A stretch of DNA of 7,747 nucleotides, from positions 1-7,747 of the forward strand of contig JAPKMV010000143.1 of the NCBI GenBank assembly GCA_026645635.1, read 5' to 3'. Position 1 is the stretch's first letter; every line of letters begins with the position of its first letter. The DNA is from Caldilineaceae bacterium. Lineage in GTDB: Bacteria; Chloroflexota; Anaerolineae; Caldilineales; Caldilineaceae. The position numbers and the translations under genes are program-made. Below the pieces are notes generated by a model. It made no database searches, was not told where the DNA came from, and saw only the letters and a list, made by a program, of their open reading frames with translations. Below, in pieces: positions 1 through 6,016 of the stretch.

Positions 1-232
1 CATGCTCGGGTCGACCTATCCCGTGACCGTAGACTCGTACCCTGCCGCGGTCTTCACGGGCACGGTCACTCACATTGCCGACCAGGCCGAATTCACACCG
101 CGCAACGTACAGACGGTGGACAACCGCAAGACAACGGTCTTTGCGATCCAGCTTGCGCTGGCGCCGAGCGGCGGGAAATTGAAGCCGGGGATGCCGGCGG
201 ATGTGCGCATCGGGTTGGAAGAGGGGCAATGA
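1..232 (+). CDS. Membrane fusion protein (HlyD/YbhG-like), C-terminal fragment
   Basis: This is the 3' end of a periplasmic adaptor subunit of an ABC exporter. The frame is open to the left edge, so the true start lies outside the window; the ATG at position 2 is probably internal. About 76 residues are visible. They carry the features of the C-terminal beta-barrel and membrane-proximal region of HlyD-family adaptors: a 'GTVTHIADQAEFTPRNVQT' stretch, then 'KTTVFAIQLAL' and a closing 'KLKPGMPADVRI'. This run is characteristic of the YbhG/HlyD branch. Adaptors of this kind connect an inner-membrane ABC transporter to the outside. Two ATPase genes follow on the same strand, as in ybhG-ybhF, which supports an efflux role. 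The stop is TGA at 230-232. The 146-nt gap to the next gene holds a long hairpin. The substrate cannot be inferred. Confidence 0.85.
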   Translation, partial: MLGSTYPVTVDSYPAAVFTGTVTHIADQAEFTPRNVQTVDNRKTTVFAIQLALAPSGGKLKPGMPADVRIGLEEGQ

Positions 233-258
233 TGGGGGTCTATTGGTATGGAGAGTTG

Positions 259-350
259 GAATAGACCGCGGATGACGCGAATTAGGCGGATTTTCGCGGA
301 TTGTCTAATCCGCGAAAATCCGCCCGATCCGCCTAATCCGCGGTCTATTT
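259..350. repeat. Long inverted repeat (two 44-nt arms, 4-nt loop)
   Basis: The arms are 259-302 and 307-350, and 38 of 44 positions pair across the loop 303-306. Each arm, read inward, begins close to 'atagaccgcggat' and ends 'ggcggattttcgcggatt'. The element fills most of the 146-nt gap between the fusion-protein gene and the first ATPase gene. A third copy of the arm lies at 7635-7678 (37 of 44 identical to the reverse complement of the right arm), so this is a dispersed family. In RNA it would form a very stable hairpin, which could end or attenuate transcription within the operon or stabilise the upstream message. No U-run follows, so a classical terminator is not supported. Confidence 0.9.
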
Positions 351-378
351 CGACCTGCCTGACGGTGAAAGCCGGATC

Positions 379-1359
379 ATGACAACGCCGTTGATCGACG
401 CGTTCGACCTGCATAAATCCTTCGGCGCGACCCGGGCCGTGGCCGGCGTGAGTCTGCGCGTCGCCGCCGGCGAAATCTACGGGCTGGTCGGCCCCGACGG
501 CGCGGGCAAGACCACGGTGATGCGCCTGCTTTGCGGCGCGCTGCGGCTCGATGACGGTTTCGCCGAGATCGGCGGCTGCGATGTGCGGCGTCAGGTGGAG
601 CGGGCGCGCGAGCAGATCGGCTACCTGGCGCAGCGCTTTGCGCTCTATGAAGACCTGACAGTACTGGAGAATCTGCGTTTCTTTGCGGAGACGCGCGGGC
701 TGCCTACCCAGGAGTGGGCGTCGCGCAGCCAGGAAATCCTCGATTTTGTCGGGCTGGCGCCTTTTGGCGACCGACGCGCCGGCCAGCTTTCGGGCGGCAT
801 GAAGCAGAAGCTGGGGCTGGCGTCGGCATTGATCCACCGCCCGCGCGTGCTGCTGCTCGACGAACCGACGACCGGTGTGGACCCGGTGACGCGGCAGGAT
901 TTCTGGCGGCTGATCATGCCGCTGCTGCGCAGCGGCGACATCGCCGTGCTGGTGAGCACGCCGTACATGGACGAGGCCATGCGCTGCACCCGCATCGGCT
1001 TCATGCGCGGCGGGCATCTGATCAGCGAGGGGACGCCGGCGGAACTGCGCCACACGCTGCACGGGCGCATCGTCGAGTTGGCAGGCGCGCCCGCCAACCT
1101 GCTGGTCGAGCAGGCGCAACGAGATCCGGCAGTGGAAACCGTGGAACGCTTTGGCAACCGTTATCATCTGCGCGTGGTTGCGGGCCAGACCGCCGCCGTG
1201 GTGGAACGGCTGCACACCCAGATTGTCGCTGCCGGCGGGCAGGTGGAGTTGCTGCGGCCGATTGAACCACAGTTGGAAGATGTCTTCATTGCGCTGGCGG
1301 AGAGCACCGCGCCGGATTCATCGGCAGACGTGGCGACTCGGCTGTACGTGACAAGGTGA
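379..1359 (+). CDS. ABC transporter ATP-binding protein, like the N-terminal half of YbhF
   Basis: This 326-residue ATPase would power an ABC-2-type exporter together with the next gene. Visible motifs are Walker A GPDGAGKT (residues 38-45), Q-loop Gln85, signature LSGGMKQK (137-144), Walker B VLLLDEP (157-163) with catalytic Glu162, and D-loop near 166-169. The H-loop reads VSTPYMDEA (192-200), so the usual switch histidine is Pro195. From memory, the N-terminal domain of E. coli YbhF shares GPDGAGKTT and LSGGMKQKLGLA and also lacks this histidine (Ser). This gene therefore corresponds to that half of a protein that is fused in E. coli. A C-terminal accessory region (about 230-310) ends in 'LEDVFIAL', typical of the DrrA/YbhF group. 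The ATG at 379 has only a weak ribosome binding site. The stop codon lies within a G-rich repeat. The substrate is unknown. Confidence 0.92.
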   Translation: MTTPLIDAFDLHKSFGATRAVAGVSLRVAAGEIYGLVGPDGAGKTTVMRLLCGALRLDDGFAEIGGCDVRRQVERAREQIGYLAQRFALYEDLTVLENLRFFAETRGLPTQEWASRSQEILDFVGLAPFGDRRAGQLSGGMKQKLGLASALIHRPRVLLLDEPTTGVDPVTRQDFWRLIMPLLRSGDIAVLVSTPYMDEAMRCTRIGFMRGGHLISEGTPAELRHTLHGRIVELAGAPANLLVEQAQRDPAVETVERFGNRYHLRVVAGQTAAVVERLHTQIVAAGGQVELLRPIEPQLEDVFIALAESTAPDSSADVATRLYVTR

Positions 1360-1376
1360 GGGGGTGAGAGGGTGAC
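1354..1376 (+). repeat. Short G-rich tandem repeat at a stop codon
   Basis: Three imperfect units of the form ggtgag / ggggtgag / agggtgac run from the last codons of the first ATPase gene into the 47-nt gap before the second. The TGA stop (1357-1359) is part of the first unit. A similar arrangement with a different unit (ggggcga) occurs at the stop of the next gene. Confidence 0.6.
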
Positions 1377-1406
1377 AACGGTGAACGTCATTGGAATGGA
1401 ACGGGG

Positions 1407-2333
1407 ATGGCATTGCTGATGGCCAACAATCTTGAGACTGTCATCCACACCGAAAACCTCACCCGCCGATTCGGCGATTTTGTGGCCGTGGACAGCCTCA
1501 ACCTTGAGGTGCCGGCGGGACAGGTGCTCGGCTATCTCGGCCCCAACGGTTCGGGCAAGACGACGACCATCCGCATGTTGCTCGGTCTGCTGCACCCTTC
1601 CGCCGGGCGCGCCACCGTGTTGGGGTACGACGTGGCCACCCAGAGCGAACAGGTGCGCGCCCACACCGGCTATATGTCCCAGAAATTTGCCCTCTACGGC
1701 GAACTGACCGCGCGCGAGAATCTCATCTTCTACGGCGGCGTCTACGGCGTCACCGCCGCGGCCCGCATCGACGAGATGTTGGACAGCCTGGGACTCCACG
1801 ATGTACGGAATCAGCGGGTCGCCAGCCTCTCCACCGGCTGGCGCCAGCGGCTGGCCTTGGCGACGGCCATCATCCATCGACCCGGATTGCTCTTTCTGGA
1901 TGAACCGACCAGCGGTGTGGACCCGGTGGCGCGGCGTGCGTTCTGGGAGCTGATCTACGAACTTTCTGCGCAGGGGATCACCATCATGGTCTCTACGCAC
2001 TACATGGACGAAGCCGAGTATTGCACCCAGGTCGGGATCATGCGCGACGGACGCCTGCTCGCACTGGACGAACCGGCGCGCCTCAAGGCGGCGTTGCCTG
2101 GCCAGGTCTGGGAAATCTACGCTGATCCCCTGCTTGATGCGCTGGAAATTGTAGAGCAGATCCCGTTGGTCACCCGCGCCGGTCTTGCCAGCGACCATCT
2201 GCGCGCCATCGTGGCGGAGGGGGGCAACGCCGACTTGCTGCACACTGCACTGGCAGCGCAGGGAGTTCGCATCCTTGCCATCACGCCCGGTGCGCCGTCG
2301 ATGGAAGATGTGTTCATGGCGTTGTCGGGATGA
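1407..2333 (+). CDS. ABC transporter ATP-binding protein, like the C-terminal half of YbhF
   Basis: This 308-residue ATPase is the partner of the preceding gene. Motifs are Walker A GPNGSGKT (45-52), Q-loop Gln92, signature LSTGWRQR (141-148), Walker B LLFLDEP (161-167) with Glu166, D-loop SGVDP, and an intact H-loop STHYMDEAEYC (His198). The stretches 'SQKFALYGELT', 'FYGGVYG' and 'THYMDEAEYC' closely match the C-terminal ABC domain of E. coli YbhF, whose signature is also non-canonical (from memory, LPLGFKQR). The tail ends 'SMEDVFMALSG', typical of this exporter family. The ATG at 1407 follows a GGAACGGGG-like stretch; a second ATG at 1419 is possible and would remove four residues. The 47-nt gap from the upstream gene implies co-transcription. 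No permease gene follows: the next gene converges from the other strand. Confidence 0.92.
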   Translation: MALLMANNLETVIHTENLTRRFGDFVAVDSLNLEVPAGQVLGYLGPNGSGKTTTIRMLLGLLHPSAGRATVLGYDVATQSEQVRAHTGYMSQKFALYGELTARENLIFYGGVYGVTAAARIDEMLDSLGLHDVRNQRVASLSTGWRQRLALATAIIHRPGLLFLDEPTSGVDPVARRAFWELIYELSAQGITIMVSTHYMDEAEYCTQVGIMRDGRLLALDEPARLKAALPGQVWEIYADPLLDALEIVEQIPLVTRAGLASDHLRAIVAEGGNADLLHTALAAQGVRILAITPGAPSMEDVFMALSG

Positions 2334-2450
2334 GGGGCGAGGGGCGAGGGGCGAAGTGATCCGCGGAGATCCGCGTTGTTCGCGTCCTATTGCTCCGTTC
2401 CCGGAGCGGCATCGTCCATCGGTGCAATCGCCCCTCGCCCCTCGCCCCTC
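2332..2450. repeat. Inverted G-rich repeat at a convergent gene junction
   Basis: The arm 2332-2354 consists of repeated 'ggggcga' units, and 2428-2450 is its exact 23-nt reverse complement. The 73-nt loop holds a smaller palindrome (cgcgga/tccgcg, 2362-2375) and a gctccg/cggagc hairpin (2392-2407). The left arm begins at the stop codon of the second ATPase gene. The right arm lies inside the 3' end of the methyltransferase gene. The structure could act as a bidirectional terminator by stem strength, but it has no U-run. The segment 2334-2386 is the only non-coding part. Confidence 0.85.
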
Positions 2451-3163
2451 GCCACATAAATCATCTGGCGTGCCACCGCCATCAACATCGCCGTCTCTGT
2501 GGGCGTCAGGTCGGCGCGGTAGACGATCTGGCGCAGGGTGCGCATAGCAGACGCCGGGCTGCGTTTGAAGAAGCCGATTGCGCCCAACGCCTCTTCGCTG
2601 AGCAAGAAAAGTCGCTCCAGTTGAGCGTGGGGAGGACGTGTGCGCCCGGGGCGCGCGCCGGCAGGCGGTGGGGTGCGCGCGGCCAGCCGCACCTCGTAGA
2701 GAAAGAGCAGCACCGACTGCGCCAGATTGAGCGCCGGGTACGCGGCGTCGGTCGGCAGCGTGGCCACCAGGTGGCAGCGGTCCAGCGCATAGAGATCCAG
2801 CCCGTCATCCTCGGTGCCAAAGAGCAAGGCGATGGTCTCGTCTGCCGGGCGCGCCATCAGGCGGGTCGCCAGCCCGCGCACATCCTGCGTCTGCGTGTGG
2901 CCACTGTGGCGCACCGCCGCCGTCCCGACCACATACGCAGCATCGGTCAGGGCGTCGTCCAGGTAGTCGAAGACTTCGATGCGATCCAGCAGGTCCTCGC
3001 TGTGGTGGGCGATGCGCAGCAATTCCTCGCGCTCGAAGGGTGCGGGGCGCACGAGACGCAGCCGGCTCAGCCCCATGTTTTTCACGGCGCGCACCACCGC
3101 GCCGACATTGATCGGGTCTTGCGGGCGGTCGAGGACGACGACAAAGCGATCTAGTGGCTGCAT
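2387..3163 (-). CDS. TrmJ-like SPOUT RNA 2'-O-methyltransferase
   Basis: This is a 258-residue RNA ribose methyltransferase of the TrmH/SpoU class, probably acting on tRNA with S-adenosylmethionine. The three knotted-fold motifs are present: motif 1 around Asn19-Arg25 ([17 protein letters not shown]), motif 2 [10 protein letters not shown] (113-122), and motif 3 from LPT (136) through [16 protein letters not shown] (142-157). The short C-terminal helical domain with '[15 protein letters not shown]' resembles TrmJ rather than TrmH. E. coli TrmJ, which modifies position 32, is about the same length. The ATG at 3163 is preferred, with AGGTAAG about 10 nt upstream. The frame also has a start at 3241, but that falls inside the terminator hairpin of the tRNA and would add 26 residues unlike the family. 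The C-terminal tail from about '[11 protein letters not shown]' is encoded by a G-rich repeat and is likely dispensable. Exact tRNA position specificity is inferred. Confidence 0.88.
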   Translation of the reverse strand: MQPLDRFVVVLDRPQDPINVGAVVRAVKNMGLSRLRLVRPAPFEREELLRIAHHSEDLLDRIEVFDYLDDALTDAAYVVGTAAVRHSGHTQTQDVRGLATRLMARPADETIALLFGTEDDGLDLYALDRCHLVATLPTDAAYPALNLAQSVLLFLYEVRLAARTPPPAGARPGRTRPPHAQLERLFLLSEEALGAIGFFKRSPASAMRTLRQIVYRADLTPTETAMLMAVARQMIYVARGEGRGAIAPMDDAAPGTEQ

Positions 3164-3199
3164 AAGTGGCTGCTTACCTACAGCCCACGATAGGCGCTG

Positions 3200-3228
3200 C
3201 TCATACGATTCCCCGCTGACTAACACAA
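3200..3228 (-). promoter_or_regulatory. Candidate weak promoter for the methyltransferase gene
   Basis: On the - strand TTGTGT (3228-3223) is followed after 17 nt by TATGAG (3205-3200), which matches the sigma-70 boxes in 3 of 6 and 4 of 6 positions. It sits just downstream of the tRNA terminator and about 30 nt before the chosen start codon, where a promoter is needed if the terminator works. The boxes are poor, so this is a positional guess. Confidence 0.3.
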
Positions 3229-3254
3229 AGCCCGCAGGCAATTCCCACGGGCTT
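3220..3254 (-). terminator. Rho-independent terminator after the tRNA gene
   Basis: On the - strand the stem AAGCCCG/CGGGCTT (3254-3248 with 3234-3228) encloses a 13-nt loop and is followed by TTTGTGTT. It lies about 70 nt past the tRNA 3' end. Its position just before the methyltransferase gene argues against the longer start of that gene at 3241. Confidence 0.7.
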
Positions 3255-3324
3255 CGTTCTTCTCAGTGGCGGGTCACGCCACGGCTGCCACTGCGTGCTA
3301 ATTGTATGGTGACTACATGCTGTG

Positions 3325-3397
<73 letters not shown>

Positions 3398-3410
3398 AGA
3401 ACTGTTCTCG

Positions 3411-3439
3411 ATTATAGGCAGCAAGCGGTCTTCTGTCAA
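3411..3439 (-). promoter_or_regulatory. Consensus sigma-70 promoter of the tRNA-Lys gene
   Basis: On the - strand TTGACA (3439-3434) and TATAAT (3416-3411) are separated by exactly 17 nt. Both boxes match the consensus perfectly. Transcription should begin near 3404, leaving a leader of about 7 nt before the tRNA. This is the strongest promoter in the window and fits a stable RNA gene. Confidence 0.93.
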
Positions 3440-3501
3440 ATTTCCCGGCGTTTTGGCATATCTCGTGCCCCTACCTCGGAAGATTGCGTGATACCCGTTC
3501 C

Positions 3502-4425
3502 TCACCAATCTGATGCGACAAACTGGCGCAGATAGGCGTGCGACTGGATCAGGGACGCCTTGCGTGCGCTGAAATCACCCTCGAAGGCACGATCCTCCAC
3601 TTCCACGCAGACCGGGCCGCGGTAGCCGACGTCGGTCAAAACAGAGAAGAATTGCCCCCAGTTCACATCGCCCATACCAGGCAGTTTCGGTGTGTGATAT
3701 TCATTCGGGAACGCCAAGATACCCACCTGATCGAGTTTGTGACGGTCGAGGCGTGCATCCTTGGCGTGAATGTGGAAGAGTCTGTCCTTGAACTCGCGCA
3801 TGGGCGCCAGGTAGTCCATCTGCTGCCAGATGAGATGCGACGGGTCATAATTCAGCCCGAAGTGAGCGCTGGGAATGTCCTCGAACATGCGCCGCCAGAT
3901 GGCCGGCGAGCGGGCCAGATTCTTGCCGCCGGGCCACTCGTCGCCGGTGAAAAGCATCGGGCAGTTCTCGATGCCGATCTTGACACCGTGGTCTTCCGCA
4001 AATTGGATCAGCGGTTTCCAGGTCGCCAGGAAGCGCGGCCAGTTGTCGGCCAGTGACTTTGTCCAGTCGCGGCCGACAAAGGTGTTGACGACGCCCACAC
4101 CGAGCAGTTCCGCCGCCAGGATCGCCTGTTTGATATGCTCGACATAGGTCTGCGCCTCGACCGCATCGGGTGCGAGCGGATTCGGGTAATAACCCAGTCC
4201 GCTGATCGCCACTTTGTGCTGCGCCATGACCGACTTGACCGAGTCGGCCTGGCTACGTGTGAAATTCACCACATCCACATGCGTGACGCCGGCATAGCGG
4301 CGCTCCGCCTTGCCCCGCGGCCAGCACATCAACTCGACGCAGCCATAGCCCGTCGCTGCGGCAAAGGCCGCCACCTCCTCCAGCGACAAATCCGGCAGGA
4401 TCGCGCTCACAAACCCTAGTTGCAT
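3502..4425 (-). CDS. Sugar phosphate isomerase/epimerase (xylose isomerase-like TIM barrel)
   Basis: This 307-residue cytosolic protein belongs to the AP-endonuclease-2/xylose isomerase-like TIM-barrel family, whose members isomerise or epimerise sugars using a divalent metal. The likely metal ligands sit on successive strands: Glu153 (KIGIENCP), Asp194 with His197 (LNYDPSHL), His220 (FHIHAKD) and Glu275 (VCVEVED). The N-terminus '[18 protein letters not shown]' and '[10 protein letters not shown]' form the first strands. Length is normal for the family. The ATG at 4425 has an AAAGGA ribosome binding site 7 nt upstream. It starts 32 nt after the sulfatase-fold gene and is probably co-transcribed with it. 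Relatives often act beside Gfo/Idh/MocA oxidoreductases in catabolism of inositol or unusual sugars, but none is present here, so the substrate is unknown. No clear terminator lies between its stop and the tRNA promoter. Confidence 0.9.
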   Translation of the reverse strand: MQLGFVSAILPDLSLEEVAAFAAATGYGCVELMCWPRGKAERRYAGVTHVDVVNFTRSQADSVKSVMAQHKVAISGLGYYPNPLAPDAVEAQTYVEHIKQAILAAELLGVGVVNTFVGRDWTKSLADNWPRFLATWKPLIQFAEDHGVKIGIENCPMLFTGDEWPGGKNLARSPAIWRRMFEDIPSAHFGLNYDPSHLIWQQMDYLAPMREFKDRLFHIHAKDARLDRHKLDQVGILAFPNEYHTPKLPGMGDVNWGQFFSVLTDVGYRGPVCVEVEDRAFEGDFSARKASLIQSHAYLRQFVASDW

Positions 4426-4432
4426 CGTCTGT

Positions 4433-4438
4433 TCCTTT
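4433..4438 (-). promoter_or_regulatory. Ribosome binding site of the isomerase gene
   Basis: On the - strand AAAGGA ends 7 nt before the ATG at 4425, within the 32-nt gap after the upstream stop codon. It fixes the start and suggests independent translation initiation within an operon. Confidence 0.75.
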
Positions 4439-4457
4439 CAAGGTGGGTCACGTTCCG

Positions 4458-5816
4458 TTATCCCTCCGCAAGATCGGCCAGGTACTCGCCGCGGGCCTCG
4501 ACCTGGGCGCGGGTGAGGTGATAGGGCAGCGGCGCACGCAGTTCTGCGTACAGCGCGTCTTCCTCCAGCGTGCGCTGCAGACGCGTAAACAGCGGCGCAC
4601 CGGCAGGACACGCCGCCATCGCTTGCCGCCCGCCGGCAGACTGGCAGGCATAGCACGCACTCTCCTGTCCCTCGCTCAAGATTGCCGTGCTGTTCTCGCG
4701 CCAGAAGCTGCGGTTGCTGAACTGGCCTGCAGCCGTGCGCAAGCAGATCAGATGCCAGGGCGCCATCTCCCTGGTGGCCTGTGCGGGTGCGGTGGGTTCG
4801 TCGCAGGTGTGCAGCACATAGGCGCGTCCCGGCGCAAGAGGATTGCGCAACATCGCAAAGATGTCCAGCCGGTTGGCCAGGTGCTCACATTCGTCCAGCG
4901 TGCGCCAGCCGCCGCCGCCGTAGGCAATGGTCAGCAGCAGCGCGCTCAGATCGACCTGCGAAGTGAGTTGAGCGCGGTCGCCTGGCTGCGTCTGGAGTTT
5001 GCCCGAAAAGTCGCGCACGACCAGCGGCGTATGGAATGTCACGCCCTCGGCGTGGGTCAGCTTGTCCTGTGGAGCGGGGCTGTCTTGCGCCGCGCCGCGC
5101 TCACTGGTGAAGATAACAACCGTATTGCGCTTCACCGCCTGGGCGCCGTCCAGTGCAGCCATCAGCGCGCCCAGGTGCGCATCCACCCGGTGCGAATCGC
5201 CGAGACTGACGACCGCACACCAGGGTTCGTCGCTGCGCGCGGCGGCGGACAGCCATGTCGCGGCCTGCGCGGTCACGGCGCCGTCAGCATCCACGCCAGC
5301 GCCTGCGAAGGCATGCTGCCGCGCATGGGCGGCAAAACCGAAGGCATCCAGCCCCTCGTCGGGCAGGTCGTCGCCGGCGAGACGCCAGGGGCCAAACCAG
5401 TGAGTGGCATAGCCAAACTGGCGCAGGAACTCACCGAAGGTGGGGAACCCAGGCTGAAGTTCGCTGACGCCAGTGATCAGGCAGAAGTGCTGATGTGCGT
5501 AGAGTCCGGTCAGCAGGGACGCCTGGGAGGGCGCCGCCGCCGCGGCTGCGGCAAAGTGCTGCGTGAAATTGACTGCGCCGCGGCGCAATCGCGCCAGGTT
5601 GGGCAGATGGGCGTCGTTGGCGCCCTCGCCGGCAGAGGGCAGCGGGCTGCGCCAACGGTCTGCCAGGATCAGCAAAATGTTTGGCGGTGGGGCGCCAATG
5701 GGAATGGTTGGCGGTCGTTCTTGCGGCCACATTCTGGGCGCCAATCCGGCCATCATCATCGCAGCGCTGGAGCGTCCTGCCAGCCCCAGAAATGCGCGTC
5801 GATCGATCCGGTTCAT
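4458..5816 (-). CDS. Tat-exported sulfatase-fold protein, probably catalytically inactive
   Basis: From the ATG at 5816 this is a 452-residue protein with a Tat signal: 'RIDRRAFLGLAG' (residues 3-14), then a short hydrophobic stretch to about 26. The fold is that of the sulfatase/alkaline phosphatase superfamily: 'NILLILAD' (46-53), 'LPNLARLRRGAVNF' (71-84), 'PSQASLLTGLYAHQH' (96-110), 'NTVVIFTSERG' (231-241) and 'SQVDLSALLL' (286-295). Key residues are replaced: the nucleophile position of C/S-x-P-S-R is Ala94 with Gln98 for Arg, the second metal Asp is Arg54, GKWH is GPWR (142-145), and the S-D-H-G metal pair is Ser-Glu-Arg-Gly. A run of seven alanines (89-95) covers the nucleophile. A role in binding rather than hydrolysis is inferred. 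The C-terminal region has a cysteine cluster (388, 391, 403). The frame extends to 5918, but the strong ribosome binding site and Tat motif fix 5816. Confidence 0.85.
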   Translation of the reverse strand: MNRIDRRAFLGLAGRSSAAMMMAGLAPRMWPQERPPTIPIGAPPPNILLILADRWRSPLPSAGEGANDAHLPNLARLRRGAVNFTQHFAAAAAAAPSQASLLTGLYAHQHFCLITGVSELQPGFPTFGEFLRQFGYATHWFGPWRLAGDDLPDEGLDAFGFAAHARQHAFAGAGVDADGAVTAQAATWLSAAARSDEPWCAVVSLGDSHRVDAHLGALMAALDGAQAVKRNTVVIFTSERGAAQDSPAPQDKLTHAEGVTFHTPLVVRDFSGKLQTQPGDRAQLTSQVDLSALLLTIAYGGGGWRTLDECEHLANRLDIFAMLRNPLAPGRAYVLHTCDEPTAPAQATREMAPWHLICLRTAAGQFSNRSFWRENSTAILSEGQESACYACQSAGGRQAMAACPAGAPLFTRLQRTLEEDALYAELRAPLPYHLTRAQVEARGEYLADLAEG

Positions 5817-5825
5817 CTCTCCTCC
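5817..5825 (-). promoter_or_regulatory. Strong ribosome binding site of the sulfatase-fold gene
   Basis: On the - strand GGAGGAGAG abuts the ATG at 5816, leaving 4 nt between GGAGG and the start. It decides the start over the longer in-frame reading from 5918 and places the Tat motif at the true N-terminus. Confidence 0.88.
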
Positions 5826-5892
5826 AATGTCATCTGCGGCCCTGCACGGTGGTTGCAAGGCAAGCATAACACAGCGGCGGCAAGAAAACACG

Positions 5893-5958
5893 CGACAAAT
5901 GCACAGGGTTTGCCACACGTCACAACGAATTCCGGGGAGGACGCCGCGTCATTTGTCG
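5893..5958. repeat. Spaced 9-bp inverted repeat upstream of the sulfatase-fold gene
   Basis: CGACAAATG (5893-5901) and its exact reverse complement (5950-5958) are separated by 48 nt in the 185-nt region between the helicase stop and the sulfatase-fold start. This is where that gene's promoter should be; the best -10-like box is TATGCT (5868-5863, - strand), without a good -35. The repeat could be an operator pair bound by a dimeric or looping regulator. Nothing else is evident in this region apart from the hairpin at the helicase stop. Confidence 0.4.
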
Positions 5959-5994
5959 AATCATGCGCTGCCATTCCGGCATCTATGACAACAC

Positions 5995-6016
5995 CGCCGG
6001 CTCATGTGCGCCGGCG
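5995..6016 (-). terminator. GC hairpin at the helicase stop codon, possible terminator
   Basis: CGCCGGC (5995-6001) pairs with GCCGGCG (6010-6016) around an 8-nt loop that contains the helicase stop codon (6004-6002). On the - strand it is followed by GTGTTGT, a poor U-run. It could end helicase transcription before the sulfatase-fold gene, but the weak tail makes this uncertain. Confidence 0.35.

Noticed and set aside
70..2243. Long - strand open frames (70-1215 and 1164-2243) opposite the ATPase genes
   Set aside because: The + strand frames carry full sets of ABC motifs, while these reverse frames are rich in Arg, Ala, His and Gln with no domain.
2390..3154. A 254-codon + strand frame opposite the methyltransferase
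   Set aside because: The opposite strand carries all three SPOUT motifs; this one has low-complexity Arg/Gln/His-rich sequence.
3164..3241. Longer methyltransferase start at 3241
   Set aside because: The extra 26 residues do not resemble the family and the start would lie inside the tRNA terminator hairpin.
3264..3293. cagtggc/gccactg inverted repeat between the tRNA and its terminator
   Set aside because: The 7-bp stem has a 16-nt loop and no U-run on either strand; the neighbouring hairpin at 3228-3254 is the better terminator.
5817..5918. Longer start of the sulfatase-fold protein at 5918
   Set aside because: GGAGGAGAG sits directly before the ATG at 5816, and a Tat signal must be at the N-terminus.
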